Assembly (NCBI RefSeq): GCF_000022205.1
Contig: NC_012029.1
Location: 1,922,001 to 1,986,000, forward strand
Length of the DNA stretch: 64,000 nt
Origin: Halorubrum lacusprofundi ATCC 49239
GTDB lineage: Archaea > Halobacteriota > Halobacteria > Halobacteriales > Haloferacaceae
Reading direction: 5' to 3'
Shown here: positions 49,630 through 57,646 of the stretch, in pieces
Position numbering within the stretch: position 1 is the first letter of the stretch
Layout of the letters: each line of letters opens with the position of its first letter
Notes under the pieces: model-generated
What the model saw: only the letters and a program-made list of their open reading frames with translations
The model's database searches: none
Told to the model about the DNA's origin: nothing
Position numbers and translations under genes: made by a program

Positions 49630-50874
49630 ATGAGTTCGGACCCGGTACGGGTGGGAGTACTGTCGCTGCACAACAGCAAGGAGACGAAGGCGATCTGCAA
49701 CGCCGTCGAGGATCTGGGCCACGAGCCGGTGTGGCTCCGCGAGGAGAACGCGGCGATAAGCGTGGAAGACGGCGACGTGTCGGTGGAGCCCGCCGTCGAC
49801 ATCATCGCGAACCGGCTGCTGTTGTCGAACACGGATCAGCCCGCGGAGCTGCTCGGGCTGGCGACGACGTTCGAGCGCATCAGGCCGATGTTGAACGAGC
49901 CGAACGCCGTGCTCGCGTCAATCCACAAGTTCGCCACGGCGGCGACGCTCGCCGACTGGAACATCCGCGTGCCGGACGCGCTGCTCGCGCTGTCGAACGA
50001 CCGGCTCAACGAGGGGCGCGAGCGCTTCGGCGAGGTCGGAGTTTATAAGACGGCGATCGGCACGCACGGCGGCGGAACGTGGAAGGTCGACCTCACCGAG
50101 CGCGTGAACCCGAAGGTGGGGAACCGGCAGGCGTTCCTCCAGAAGCTCATCGACCGCGATGACGAGGAACACCGCGACCTGCGCGTGTACATCGTCGGCG
50201 ACGAGATCATCGGCTCGATGTACCGCTACGCGCCCGAGGGCGACTGGCGGACCAACGTCGCGCTCGGCGGCGCCGTCGAGGACGCGACCGACGACATGCC
50301 CGACGAAGCGGCGGAGACAGCGCTGTACTCGGCCGACGTGATGGACCTCGACTACGCCGGCGTCGACCTCGTCGAGGGGTACGACGGCTGGTACGTCCTC
50401 GAAGTGAACCCGACGGCCGGGTTTAAAGGGCTGTTCGAGGCGACCGGCACGAGCCCCGCCCCGTACATCGCGAAGCTCGCGATCGAGGCGGTCGACGGCG
50501 AGGTCGACGACGACGATGTCGAGCGCATCGCGGCGACGCTCGACGACTCGCGACCCGCCTGTGCCCCGCTCCCGAAAACGAACAGCTCCGAGCAGCCCGA
50601 CATCGGGTATATCGAGGAGGTCGTCGTCACCGGCACCTCCGGGTCGACGCAGGCGCTCGCGAAGTCGGACACGGGCGCGACCCGAACCAGCATCGACACA
50701 CAGCTCGCCGCCGAGATCGGCGCCGGGCCGATCAAGAGCATGACGCGCGTAAAATCCGGCAGCATGAAGGGCGGGAAGGCCCGCCCCGTCGTCGACCTCG
50801 TGATCGGTATCGGCGGGAACCAGCACACCGTCACCGCCAGCGTCGAGGACCGCGGCCACATGGACTATCTTTAA
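49630..50874 (+). CDS. RimK-family ATP-grasp glutamate ligase fused to a retropepsin-like domain
   Basis: A 414-residue protein with two parts. Residues about 1-290 are an ATP-grasp ligase of the RimK/LysX type: YKTAIGTHGGGTWKVDL holds the flexible glycine loop, DLRVYIVGDEIIGSMYR and DLVEGYDGWYVLEVNPTAGFKGLFEATG hold the ATP/Mg sites. RimK ligases add Glu residues to a protein C-terminus (RpsF in bacteria) or to other acceptors. Residues about 320-414 carry VVVTGTSGSTQALAKSDTGATRTSIDTQLAAEIGAG, a retropepsin-like domain with the DTGA active-site triad (Asp about 347), known from the RimB/DUF785 group, followed by MKGGKARPVVDLVIGIGGNQHTVTASVEDRGHMDYL. The substrate is unknown. The hydrolase gene diverges from it. 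Confidence 0.88.
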   Translation: MSSDPVRVGVLSLHNSKETKAICNAVEDLGHEPVWLREENAAISVEDGDVSVEPAVDIIANRLLLSNTDQPAELLGLATTFERIRPMLNEPNAVLASIHKFATAATLADWNIRVPDALLALSNDRLNEGRERFGEVGVYKTAIGTHGGGTWKVDLTERVNPKVGNRQAFLQKLIDRDDEEHRDLRVYIVGDEIIGSMYRYAPEGDWRTNVALGGAVEDATDDMPDEAAETALYSADVMDLDYAGVDLVEGYDGWYVLEVNPTAGFKGLFEATGTSPAPYIAKLAIEAVDGEVDDDDVERIAATLDDSRPACAPLPKTNSSEQPDIGYIEEVVVTGTSGSTQALAKSDTGATRTSIDTQLAAEIGAGPIKSMTRVKSGSMKGGKARPVVDLVIGIGGNQHTVTASVEDRGHMDYL

Positions 50875-50887
50875 TCAGCGAGAGAAT

Positions 50888-51351
50888 CCCGCCGTTCACG
50901 GCGGGCGTGAATCGCGTCCGTTCCGTGACGCAACCGCCGCCAGTGGCACGGCCGGAACCCCCACCGAAACCGCTAAGTCGTCCGCAAACGTGTGTTTCGA
51001 TAGGGTTACGCCACATCCCATTGCGAACGAGCGCGGGATGTGGGCCGCACTCCACCCATGTTTGCGGCGCGCGGGAAGCCCGGTTGATGGCCTTTGGCCG
51101 ACAAGGTGTGAACCGTGCCGACACAGAACCGCGAGGTTCGACCGATTGGGTGAGAGCGGTCGGTTGAAAATCGACCGCGATGACACGCTTTCGGATGGGA
51201 GCGCCCGTGACAGCGCCACAAGACGCTCCCGGCCGAGGGTCGAAACCCGCCCCATCGACGCCGGGAGAGCCAGTCTTGAAACCGAACCGGACGACCGGGT
51301 TCCCCGCTGTGGAAGGGAAGCCCCGCCGTTTACGGCGGGCGAGGATGTCAC
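50888..51351 (+). mobile_element. Degenerate IS200/IS605-type (TnpB) element remnant or PATE-like element
   Basis: Two almost identical hairpins bound the segment: CCCGCCG-TTCA-CGGCGGG at 50888-50905 and CCCGCCG-TTTA-CGGCGGG at 51322-51339, the second followed by GAGGATGTCAC. These resemble the subterminal palindromes of haloarchaeal IS200/IS605 elements as I recall them. The interior has no transposase. A frame at about 51140-51300 (ESGRLKIDRDDTLSDGSARD onward) resembles the variable C-terminal tail of haloarchaeal TnpB proteins. Between 50982 and 51067 nested stems form (11-bp arms with one mismatch around 9-bp perfect arms), a strong RNA structure. A non-autonomous derivative or a decayed TnpB element with its guide-RNA region is the likeliest reading. 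Confidence 0.55.
50982..51067. repeat. Nested inverted repeats inside the element
   Basis: Outer arms 50982-50992 and 51057-51067 (11 bp, one mismatch) enclose inner arms CCACATCCC (51011-51019) and GGGATGTGG (51035-51043), 9 bp perfect with a 15-base loop. If transcribed this would fold into one long structured hairpin. Confidence 0.75.
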
Positions 51352-51363
51352 CCGCTTCTCCTC

Positions 51364-51465
51364 GGCCGCGACATCCTCACCGACTACCGCGTCGACGTCC
51401 GCCGTCGTGCCGACACCGACGAGGCGGAGCGCGACGAGGCGGGCGAAATCTTGGAAGAAGAGTAG
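51364..51465 (+). pseudogene. C-terminal gene fragment after the element
   Basis: An in-frame stretch of 33 codons ending TAG at 51463-51465 gives GRDILTDYRVDVRRRADTD and an acidic end EAGEILEEE, with normal haloarchaeal amino-acid composition. There is no start codon of its own, and the frame upstream enters the mobile-element end at 51339. It reads as the 3' end of a gene whose body was lost when the element inserted or decayed. The original gene is not recognised. Confidence 0.4.
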
Positions 51466-51836
51466 CGAGACGTCGTCGCCCGTCGAATGGCGGGCTCAGG
51501 CGGACGAGACGATGACGAGCCCCACGAACAGCAGCTCGACGCCAACAGCCGACCCGTCGATGGGGGTGTCTTCGGCTGGCAGCGCTCCGAGTCAGCCGAA
51601 GACGCCGCTTCTCGGCCGCCTCGGGAGGATCGGTCGGACATTCGGATCGCCCTTGTCGGCGCCGCACAGTAAGCGCGCGGCCCATGGAGCGGCGAAAGGG
51701 GAAGGCGAGCCCGGGCGAACACCGACGGATCGCGCCGAAGCCCGAGCGAGCGTCGGCGGTCACAGCCGGTCCAAGACACAGCGGTAGCGTCGGATCCCGA
51801 ATAACGCTTTTGTACTTCCGGGTCGGACCGACGCGT
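51466..51836. other. Gene-free interval
   Basis: I see no convincing coding region. Short frames on both strands translate to Arg/Ser-rich sequence. A plus-strand frame from 51487 to 51672 (61 codons, acidic) and a minus-strand frame with a hydrophobic VGVELLFVGLVIVSSA end near 51510-51560 are the only mildly plausible pieces, and both look like debris from degraded genes. Confidence 0.5.
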
Positions 51837-52043
51837 ATGAACAAGGGAACGGTGTCCGTGCCGGACGAGCAGTACGAGCGGCTCGCGGCGCTCGCGGCCG
51901 CCCGCGGCGTGAGCCCCGAGACGCAGCTGGCCCGACTCATCGACGACGCCTACGAGGGCCTCGATGGCGACGCGGATCCGGCCGGAACCCTCCCGCTCGG
52001 CGTCTGCGCCGATAACGAGGAAGCGGACGACGGCAGTGAGTAG
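51837..52043 (+). CDS. Small RHH-like protein
   Basis: A 68-residue acidic protein. MNKGTVSVPDEQYERLAALAAARGVSPETQLARLIDDAYEGL resembles a ribbon-helix-helix unit: a short strand, an amphipathic helix and a second helix ending in DDAYEGL. The acidic tail of 25 residues is disordered-looking. Such proteins may be antitoxin-like regulators or small DNA-binding proteins, but no partner gene is seen. The ATG at 51837 begins the strand. Confidence 0.6.
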   Translation: MNKGTVSVPDEQYERLAALAAARGVSPETQLARLIDDAYEGLDGDADPAGTLPLGVCADNEEADDGSE

Positions 52044-52076
52044 CGGGCGCTCTCTGCCGATCACTTCCACTCCTGC

Positions 52077-52784
52077 TCACTTCCACTCCTCGGAGCGGTC
52101 GGTCGACTGCAGTTCTCCCTTCGCCTGCCGCGGACGCGTTCGGAGGGAGAGCCCGAGCACGACGATATAAAAACAGGCGACGCCAGCCAGAATGATCAGT
52201 CCCGGAATCGCGCCGACGGACGCGGTGGCAACGACGCCGCTCTCCGGCGGTGTGAACACCGTGAGGCGGACAATCCACGCCGCGATGAGGACGGTGAAGA
52301 GCGGGGTGTACACCCGTCGGAGCCGACGAGAGACCGCCTCGACGGCCGGCGTCTTGATCGTCGGCTTGCGGAGGTCGGTGCTCAGGAGCCCCCGCCAGTT
52401 CGACTGCTCGACGCCCTCGGGGTCGAGCGCGTTCGCGAACACGTTCTCCTCCAAGATCCGAACACGGGACCGCCACACGTCGTATATTCGGTACCGCCGG
52501 GCCTCGATGCTGAGGAAGACGGTGAGCATTACGAGCCCGATGAGCAGCACGTAGTGCGGGCGCGATTCGTTCGAGAACGTCCACGTGAGCAGCGACGCCG
52601 TCAGCACCACCGCCCAGTTCGTGGTTCGGTCGATGCGCGTGCGCCACGAGGCTGCCCGTCCGAGCTCCCCGCGGTAGGTGTGGGCCATAAGCGAGAGTAG
52701 CTCTGACCGGTCCCCTGCGGCTTCCGCGGCGACCTCGCGCTCCTCGCGCGATTCGGGATCGAAGTCCGCGGACGGGTCCGACAT
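52077..52784 (-). CDS. DUF2270 family membrane protein
   Basis: A 235-residue protein with an acidic cytosolic head (about 35 residues), then SELLSLMAHTYRGELGRAASWRTRIDRTTNWAVVLTASLLTWTFSNESRPHYVLLIGLVMLTVFLSIEARRYRIYDVWRSRVRILEENVFANALDPEGVEQSNWRGLLSTDLRKP (about 25-138), the DUF2270 core, and two further C-terminal helices. The YRGELGRAASWRTRIDRTTNW motif and RxRILEEN segment are diagnostic. Four predicted membrane helices in total; function unknown. A TATA-like GTTTTACT (minus) about 27 bp before the ATG at 52784 rejects a 19-residue earlier start. Confidence 0.85.
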   Translation of the reverse strand: MSDPSADFDPESREEREVAAEAAGDRSELLSLMAHTYRGELGRAASWRTRIDRTTNWAVVLTASLLTWTFSNESRPHYVLLIGLVMLTVFLSIEARRYRIYDVWRSRVRILEENVFANALDPEGVEQSNWRGLLSTDLRKPTIKTPAVEAVSRRLRRVYTPLFTVLIAAWIVRLTVFTPPESGVVATASVGAIPGLIILAGVACFYIVVLGLSLRTRPRQAKGELQSTDRSEEWK

Positions 52785-52874
52785 ACGCTCCGTACCGCCT
52801 CCGAAGTAGTAAAACCCAGCATGGAACCGGTGCGATCCCAATAGAAGCGTCGGAGTCGGCGAAGAGTCGCGCGC

Positions 52875-53210
52875 TTAGGCCGGGTCTTCCTTCGTTACTT
52901 CAACCTCGACGCCGCTTGGGTCGACGCCAATTCTGGCGAACTGGGTTCGGACGTGTTCTTTCGCCGCAGACAGAGCCTGATCGCGGGTGTCGAACCCGCG
53001 CGGCATCGGTTCCTCGAACGCGACTCGGATCTCCTCGCCGTCGACAAGCAGGGCGGACCCGCCGCTTTCGACCTCGTAGAAAGAGTCGCACACCCAGACG
53101 TACGGGGCGTCCTCGTCGGGGGCGCCCTTGTAGGCGGGGGGTTCCTCACCGCGCTCGAACACCGTCCCGGTGAGCTCCGTCCCGCCGCCGCTGCCGCGAA
53201 CGAGTATCAT
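52875..53210 (-). CDS. Haloarchaeal conserved protein, DUF7113-like
   Basis: A 111-residue soluble protein. MILVRGSGGGTELTGTVFERGEEPPAYKGAPDEDAPYVWVCDSFYEVESGGSALLVDGEEIRVAFEEPMPRGFDTRDQALSAAKEHVRTQFARIGVDPSGVEVEVTKEDPA in which the ERGEEPPAYKGAPDEDAPYVWVCDSFYEV block is conserved in haloarchaea (I recall it as DUF7113; number not certain). It looks like a small beta-rich domain plus one helix. CTTTTGAG (minus) about 27 bp before the ATG at 53210 supports this start. It is divergent from the HerA-like gene. Confidence 0.55.
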   Translation of the reverse strand: MILVRGSGGGTELTGTVFERGEEPPAYKGAPDEDAPYVWVCDSFYEVESGGSALLVDGEEIRVAFEEPMPRGFDTRDQALSAAKEHVRTQFARIGVDPSGVEVEVTKEDPA

Positions 53211-53341
53211 ATCGCCGATACGGTCCGGAGACTCAAAAGGGGCCCGCGAGGCACCTTCGAGCTTCAAAAAGTCGGAGAGGACGCATCCCCGCTGGACGAC
53301 GAGGGGGAAACGCTTTCGGGGTGGGAGGCGGTGGGTCTGCC

Positions 53342-55219
53342 ATGACGCTGGAGGATTTCACCGAGTTCGGCGACGACGAGGGCGATGGCGGGGGAGACGC
53401 CGCCGCCGATCCTGCGACCGCTGGACGCGGCGGAACCGAGCGCGACGGCGAGGACGCAACCGACGGCGCCGACAAGAATTCGATCGACGGTGATGGCGAG
53501 GACGCAACCGACGGCGGGTTCGCCGCGTACGACGTGGAGCCGACCGGCGAGGACGTCGGGCTCGGCGTCGTCTCCGTCTCGCAGGGGCTCCGGGTCGCGG
53601 AGGACGCGGACGAGACGACGCTGAAAGCGTTCGTCACGGCGGGGAACCGCGAGGCGGTCCGGCTCGGAAAGTACCTCCTGGTCCCGTACCCGGACGGCGA
53701 GCGGCTGTTCTGCCGGATCACCGGGTTGGAGTACGCACAGGAGTTCCGGTCGGACGACGCCACCGAGATCCACGCTCGCCGGCAGATGCGTCGCGACGAC
53801 TTCGCCGAGCGCGACTACAAGTTCATGGCCGAGCTGGAGCCGATGTCGGTCGTCTACGGGACCGGCGACGACATGAAACGCCGGATGACCGACCGGGTGC
53901 CGAAGCCGGGCGCAATCGTCGAGGAGGCCTCCGACGACGCCGAGATCAAGACCGGACTGAAGATTCCCGAGGACGGCGTCTTCCTCGGACACCTCTCCGT
54001 CGGCGGCGAGAAGGTGCGGACGGCGGCCGAGCCGCCCACCGTCGACTACCGCGTGAAGGACGACTACGCCGACGGCGACCCGCTCGCGTTCCGGCACACC
54101 CTCGTCGCCGGCGGGACCGGGTCGGGGAAGACCCACGCCTCCAAGAACGTCCTCCGGCAGTACCTCGATGCGGACCGCACCTACCCGACCGGCGACGGGA
54201 GGGAGTCGCGGATGGCGGTCGTCCAGTTCGATCCGCAAGACGAGTACGCGCAGATGCACGACGACAACCCGGACCTCGACGCCGATTTCGCCCGCCGGCT
54301 GGATCGGGAGGGGATCGCGTACGGCGGCCACGACGACACCGTCGCACTGGTGCCACGGGCCGCGAACGCGACGTATCCCGGCGAAGGCCACCGCGCCGAG
54401 CGCGTGGAGTTCACGATCCCCTTCTCGCTGGCGCAGGACATGCCGTGGCTCGTCGCCGGCTCCGGGCTCAACGAGAACCAGTACCCCGCCCTGTTGACCC
54501 TGCTGAACCGCTTCTTCCGCGATTACGGCGACTCGGGGACCTACAGCCAGTTCCTCTCGTACCTCGACGACCCGGCGCTGAAAGAGGAGCTCGACGAGAG
54601 CGGTCGGATCCACGAGGCGACGTTCGACGCCGTCAAGCGGCGGGTCCGCGGCGTCCCCGGCGGCGTCTTCGATCAGGACGCGAAGCCGATCACGGAGTTA
54701 GACCACACCCTCGTCCGACCGGGTGGTCTCTCCGTAGTTCCCACGTATCACCTCCCGACCTCCCGACAGAAGGAAATCGTCGTACTCGCGGTCGCGGGGC
54801 TGCTCGTCGACGACAAGCTCTCGAACGATCCGGACAGCGACCGGATCGAGGAGACCCCCCTCCTCATCGGAATGGACGAGGCGCACAACTTCCTTGCCGA
54901 CGCCGACACCGTGCAGGCCCAGAAGGTCGTCCAGAAGTTTACGGAGGCGGCCAAGCAGGGACGCAAGGAGCGGCTCGGACTCTTCCTGATCACGCAGGAC
55001 CCGCAAGACGTGGCCGAGTCCGTCTTCAAACAGATCAACACCAAGGTCGTCTTGAACCTCGGCGACGAGGACGCGATCTCAAGCGTCAACATCCCCTCGA
55101 ACCTCGCCGGCAAGGTCCCGTACATGGAGAAGGGACAGATGGTGGTCTACTCGCCGGACAACTCTGAGCCCGTCGAGCTGATCGGGCTCTCGAAGTGCGT
55201 GACACGGCACGGGGATTGA
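53342..55219 (+). CDS. HerA-like ATPase (FtsK/HerA, DUF87)
   Basis: A 625-residue ATPase of the HerA/FtsK superfamily. After a disordered acidic head of about 65 residues (with a repeated DGEDATDG element), the HAS-barrel-like region spans about 70-235. The ATPase core has Walker A VAGGTGSGKTHASKN near 261, Walker B LLIGMDEAHNFLAD near 506, and the sensor/arginine region LFLITQDPQDVAESVFKQINTKVVLNLGDEDAI. The C-terminal KVPYMEKGQMVVYSPDNSEPVELIG strand ends the fold. HerA proteins translocate DNA with the nuclease NurA; no nurA is adjacent here, so this may be a paralogue used for other DNA transactions. Confidence 0.88.
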   Translation: MTLEDFTEFGDDEGDGGGDAAADPATAGRGGTERDGEDATDGADKNSIDGDGEDATDGGFAAYDVEPTGEDVGLGVVSVSQGLRVAEDADETTLKAFVTAGNREAVRLGKYLLVPYPDGERLFCRITGLEYAQEFRSDDATEIHARRQMRRDDFAERDYKFMAELEPMSVVYGTGDDMKRRMTDRVPKPGAIVEEASDDAEIKTGLKIPEDGVFLGHLSVGGEKVRTAAEPPTVDYRVKDDYADGDPLAFRHTLVAGGTGSGKTHASKNVLRQYLDADRTYPTGDGRESRMAVVQFDPQDEYAQMHDDNPDLDADFARRLDREGIAYGGHDDTVALVPRAANATYPGEGHRAERVEFTIPFSLAQDMPWLVAGSGLNENQYPALLTLLNRFFRDYGDSGTYSQFLSYLDDPALKEELDESGRIHEATFDAVKRRVRGVPGGVFDQDAKPITELDHTLVRPGGLSVVPTYHLPTSRQKEIVVLAVAGLLVDDKLSNDPDSDRIEETPLLIGMDEAHNFLADADTVQAQKVVQKFTEAAKQGRKERLGLFLITQDPQDVAESVFKQINTKVVLNLGDEDAISSVNIPSNLAGKVPYMEKGQMVVYSPDNSEPVELIGLSKCVTRHGD

Positions 55220-55271
55220 GCGACGCATCCGGACCGGAATCGGATTGCGGTCGCGTCGGAGTCGCCGCCGC

Positions 55272-55279
55272 CCTTTTTA
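55272..55279 (+). promoter_or_regulatory. TATA-like box of the Usp gene
   Basis: CTTTTTAC about 27 bp before the ATG at 55303, placed for a leaderless transcript. Confidence 0.45.
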
Positions 55280-55302
55280 CGCCGAGCGAGCGAAGCGCGC
55301 AC

Positions 55303-55755
55303 ATGGCCAAACGGATCCTCGTTGCGGTCGACGGATCGACGGAGGCACGGGACGCGCTGGCGTTCGCGGCGTCGGAATGGCCCGACGCCGAACTGACGGC
55401 GCTGCACGTTATCAACCCCGCCGACTCGGCGACGGGCGCGGATGGCGGGTTCCCGGGTGCCGCCGACCAGTGGTACGACAGCGCCAAACAGCGCGGCGAG
55501 CGGATCCTGACCGAGGCGACCGCGGCGGTCGACCGCGACATCGAGACGAGATTGGAGGTCGGTCGGCCGACAGCGACGATACTCGGCGTGGCGGGCGGCG
55601 AGAAGCGGGTCGGCGACGACGACGACCCGGGCGAGCCGTTCGACCACGTCGTGTTAGCGAGTCAGGGTCGGACCGGACTCTCCCGAGTCCTACTCGGAAG
55701 CGTCGCCGAGGGCGTGGTCCGTCGCTCCGAGGTGCCCGTCACCGTCGTTCGGTGA
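55303..55755 (+). CDS. Universal stress protein family protein
   Basis: A 150-residue UspA protein, canonical in all parts: RILVAVDGSTEARDALAFAASEW at the N-terminus, ALHVINPADSA, and the nucleotide-binding loop ASQGRTGLSRVLLGSVAEGVVRRSEVPVTVVR (G-x2-G-x9-GS). ATP binding is therefore likely. Third Usp protein of the window and the shortest. A leaderless TATA box marks its start. It lies just downstream of the HerA-like gene in the same direction, but with its own promoter. Confidence 0.92.
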   Translation: MAKRILVAVDGSTEARDALAFAASEWPDAELTALHVINPADSATGADGGFPGAADQWYDSAKQRGERILTEATAAVDRDIETRLEVGRPTATILGVAGGEKRVGDDDDPGEPFDHVVLASQGRTGLSRVLLGSVAEGVVRRSEVPVTVVR

Positions 55756-55770
55756 GGCCGCCCGAGTCGA

Positions 55771-56058
55771 TCACTCTTCCGCGGACTCCGCCTCGGTCAC
55801 CTCGCCGACGATCGTCCACCCCTCCTCGTCGGGGCCCGACCGCCCGAGTAGCACGGACTCGTAGTCGTCCGAGGTGATGAGCCGGAACTCGGCGTCGCCG
55901 TCGGCGTCGGTGCGGATCCCCTCGCCGCGGAACTCCCGCTGGAAGAACTCGGTCGAGGAGAACTCGAAGACGCCGGCGTCGTCGCCGTCGATCGCGAGCC
56001 GAACGGGCCGGGGTTGGATGTTGTGGATGCGCTTGGCGATCGGATTGAGGTCGGGCAT
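55771..56058 (-). CDS. Haloarchaeal hypothetical protein
   Basis: A 95-residue soluble protein: MPDLNPIAKRIHNIQPRPVRLAIDGDDAGVFEFSSTEFFQREFRGEGIRTDADGDAEFRLITSDDYESVLLGRSGPDEEGWTIVGEVTEAE. The repeated short strands (VRLAIDGDDAGVFEFSS, EFRLITSDDYESVLLGR, GWTIVGEV) suggest a small beta-barrel. The start MPDLNPIAKRIHNI is well conserved among similar haloarchaeal proteins, but I do not know a function. It converges on the Usp gene. Confidence 0.6.
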   Translation of the reverse strand: MPDLNPIAKRIHNIQPRPVRLAIDGDDAGVFEFSSTEFFQREFRGEGIRTDADGDAEFRLITSDDYESVLLGRSGPDEEGWTIVGEVTEAESAEE

Positions 56059-56227
56059 ATGGGAACGTCCACGGGATTCGGAAATAAAAGCGCCGTCCGA
56101 GCTGTCCGCATCGTTCGTGTCATTCACGCTGTCCGCATCGTTCGAGCGGAATCGACAACTGCGTCTCCCGGGTGAAACGACCGTACGAGGTTAATACGTC
56201 TTAGCGCGTTGTTACGTGGGATCATCC

Positions 56228-56950
56228 ATGATATCTGAATCGCTCAACTACCTCCGCGACGGCGACGACGCCATCGTGACAGTGGCAATCGGCGGAGTAC
56301 TGCTGCTCGCGAGCCCGCTCCTGATCCCCTCGTTCCTCGTACTCGGATACCTCATGCGCGTCATCCGGCAGACGGCCGACGGCGACGACGAGCCGCCGGT
56401 CTTCGAAGCGTGGAGTGATCTCCTCGTCGAGGGGCTGAAGGCGTTCGTCGTCACGTTCGTCTATTCGTTGCTGCCGCTCGCGATCCTCGCGGTCGCCGCC
56501 GTGTTCGGTATCGGCGCGGTCGTCGTCGGGTCCGGTGACGGCACCGGCGGCGTCCTCGGCGGCCTGATCGGCGGACTGTTGGCGCTGCTGCTCGTCGTCG
56601 TCGCACTCGCCGTCTCGCTCGCCGGCGTCTACGTGACTCCGGCCGCGCTGGCCGCGGTCGCCGATTCGGGACGCGTCGGCGACGGCTTCGCGGTCGGCAC
56701 GCTCTGGGGCGTCGTCACGAAGCGGGCGTACGCTGTCGGCTGGCTCACTGCCGTCGCGGTGGTGTTCGCCGGCTCGTTAGCGATCGGCGTGTTCTCTATC
56801 GTCCCGATTCTCGGAACGATCGCCGGGGTCTTCGTCCAGTTCTACGCGATCGTCGCCGCGGCAGCCATCATCGGCTGGACGTGGACCGACGTGCGGCCGG
56901 TCGCGACGGACGTTGCGGAGCCCGACCCCGTGAATCGGCCCGCCGTGTGA
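56228..56950 (+). CDS. DUF4013 family membrane protein
   Basis: A 240-residue membrane protein with about five to six helices. SLNYLRDGDDAIVTVAIGGVLLLASPLLIPSFLVLGYLMRVIRQTADGDDEPPVFEAWSDLLVEGLKAFVVTFVYSLLPLAIL at the N-terminus has the DUF4013 signature (YLxRVIRxTADGDDEPPxFEDWxDLLVDGLKAxV). It is a small archaeal membrane family of unknown function. Long Gly/Leu/Val-rich helices follow. A TATA-like GTTAATAC at about 56190-56197 gives a leader of roughly 8 nt. The gene converges on rpl11. Confidence 0.85.
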   Translation: MISESLNYLRDGDDAIVTVAIGGVLLLASPLLIPSFLVLGYLMRVIRQTADGDDEPPVFEAWSDLLVEGLKAFVVTFVYSLLPLAILAVAAVFGIGAVVVGSGDGTGGVLGGLIGGLLALLLVVVALAVSLAGVYVTPAALAAVADSGRVGDGFAVGTLWGVVTKRAYAVGWLTAVAVVFAGSLAIGVFSIVPILGTIAGVFVQFYAIVAAAAIIGWTWTDVRPVATDVAEPDPVNRPAV

Positions 56951-57036
56951 GTCGTCGGGTTGGTGAGACTCATCGATATTCGGCGGCGACGAAACAGATA
57001 GCGTGAAAAAGCCGCGACTGCGAGCGGGAGCGGAAG

Positions 57037-57513
57037 TTACTCGTCGAGAACGTCGTCGTAGTCGCCGGCGTCGACGCGGTCGTCGAACGTCCGGGCGTCC
57101 TCGCCCTCGATGGTGACGCCGAGGGAGGCGCAGGTACCGCCGACCTCCTTGGCGGCGTTTTTCACGTCGTACGCGAGCAGGTCGGTCGACTTCTGCTCGG
57201 CGACCTTCTTCACCTGTTCGATCGACATGTCCGCGACGAAGTCCACCTGGGGCTCGCCGGAGCCGGTCTCGAAGCCGGCCTCGTCTTTGATCAGTTCGGC
57301 CGTCGGCGGGACGCCGACCTCGATCGTGAAGGAGCCGTCGTCGTCGTACTCGACGGTGACGGGCACTTCCATGCCGTCGAACGCGGCGGTCTCGTCGTTG
57401 ATCTGCGCCACAACGTCCTGAACGTCTACCGGCGTCGGCCCGAGCTCGGGACCGAGCGGCGGGCCAGGGGTGGCCTGCCCGCCGGGGACGAGCGCTTCGA
57501 TAGTTCCAGCCAT
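57037..57513 (-). CDS. rpl11: 50S ribosomal protein L11
   Basis: A 158-residue archaeal L11, part of the GTPase-associated centre. MAGTIEALVPGGQATPGPPLGPELGPTPVDVQDVVAQINDETAAFDGMEVPVTVEYDDDGSFTIEVGVPPTAELIKDEAG has the proline-rich N-terminal domain signature, and KVAEQKSTDLLAYDVKNAAKEVGGTCASLGVTIEGEDARTFDDRVDAGDYDDVLDE the rRNA-binding C-terminal domain. Here it is not followed by L1, L10 and L12; the gene ends against the convergent DUF4013 gene. A TATA-like TTAAAAG lies about 25 bp before the ATG; further upstream lie two TTATAAAT boxes. Confidence 0.97.
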   Translation of the reverse strand: MAGTIEALVPGGQATPGPPLGPELGPTPVDVQDVVAQINDETAAFDGMEVPVTVEYDDDGSFTIEVGVPPTAELIKDEAGFETGSGEPQVDFVADMSIEQVKKVAEQKSTDLLAYDVKNAAKEVGGTCASLGVTIEGEDARTFDDRVDAGDYDDVLDE

Positions 57514-57646
57514 ATCCGTATGAACCCGGTGGCGACTTTTAACGGTTGTTCTTTCGGGCAGGGGGAGCCAGCGGTTCGCACACTTCCGATATCGACCGCG
57601 GTGCGGGGATCGGTTCGTGTGTCTGGACGAGTCGGCTTGAAGCGCG

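Noticed and set aside
48912-50048. 378-codon plus-strand frame across the hydrolase and RimK genes
   Set aside because: Covers the divergent promoter and the starts of two supported genes; Arg/Ala-rich.
51110-51160. GAGGTTCGACC resembling a tRNA T-loop
   Set aside because: No acceptor stem, D-arm or anticodon arm fits around it.
50880-51350. Possible RNase P RNA or 7S SRP RNA in the structured interval
   Set aside because: The conserved RNase P elements (such as GAGGAAAGTCC) and the SRP helix 8 motifs are not present on either strand.
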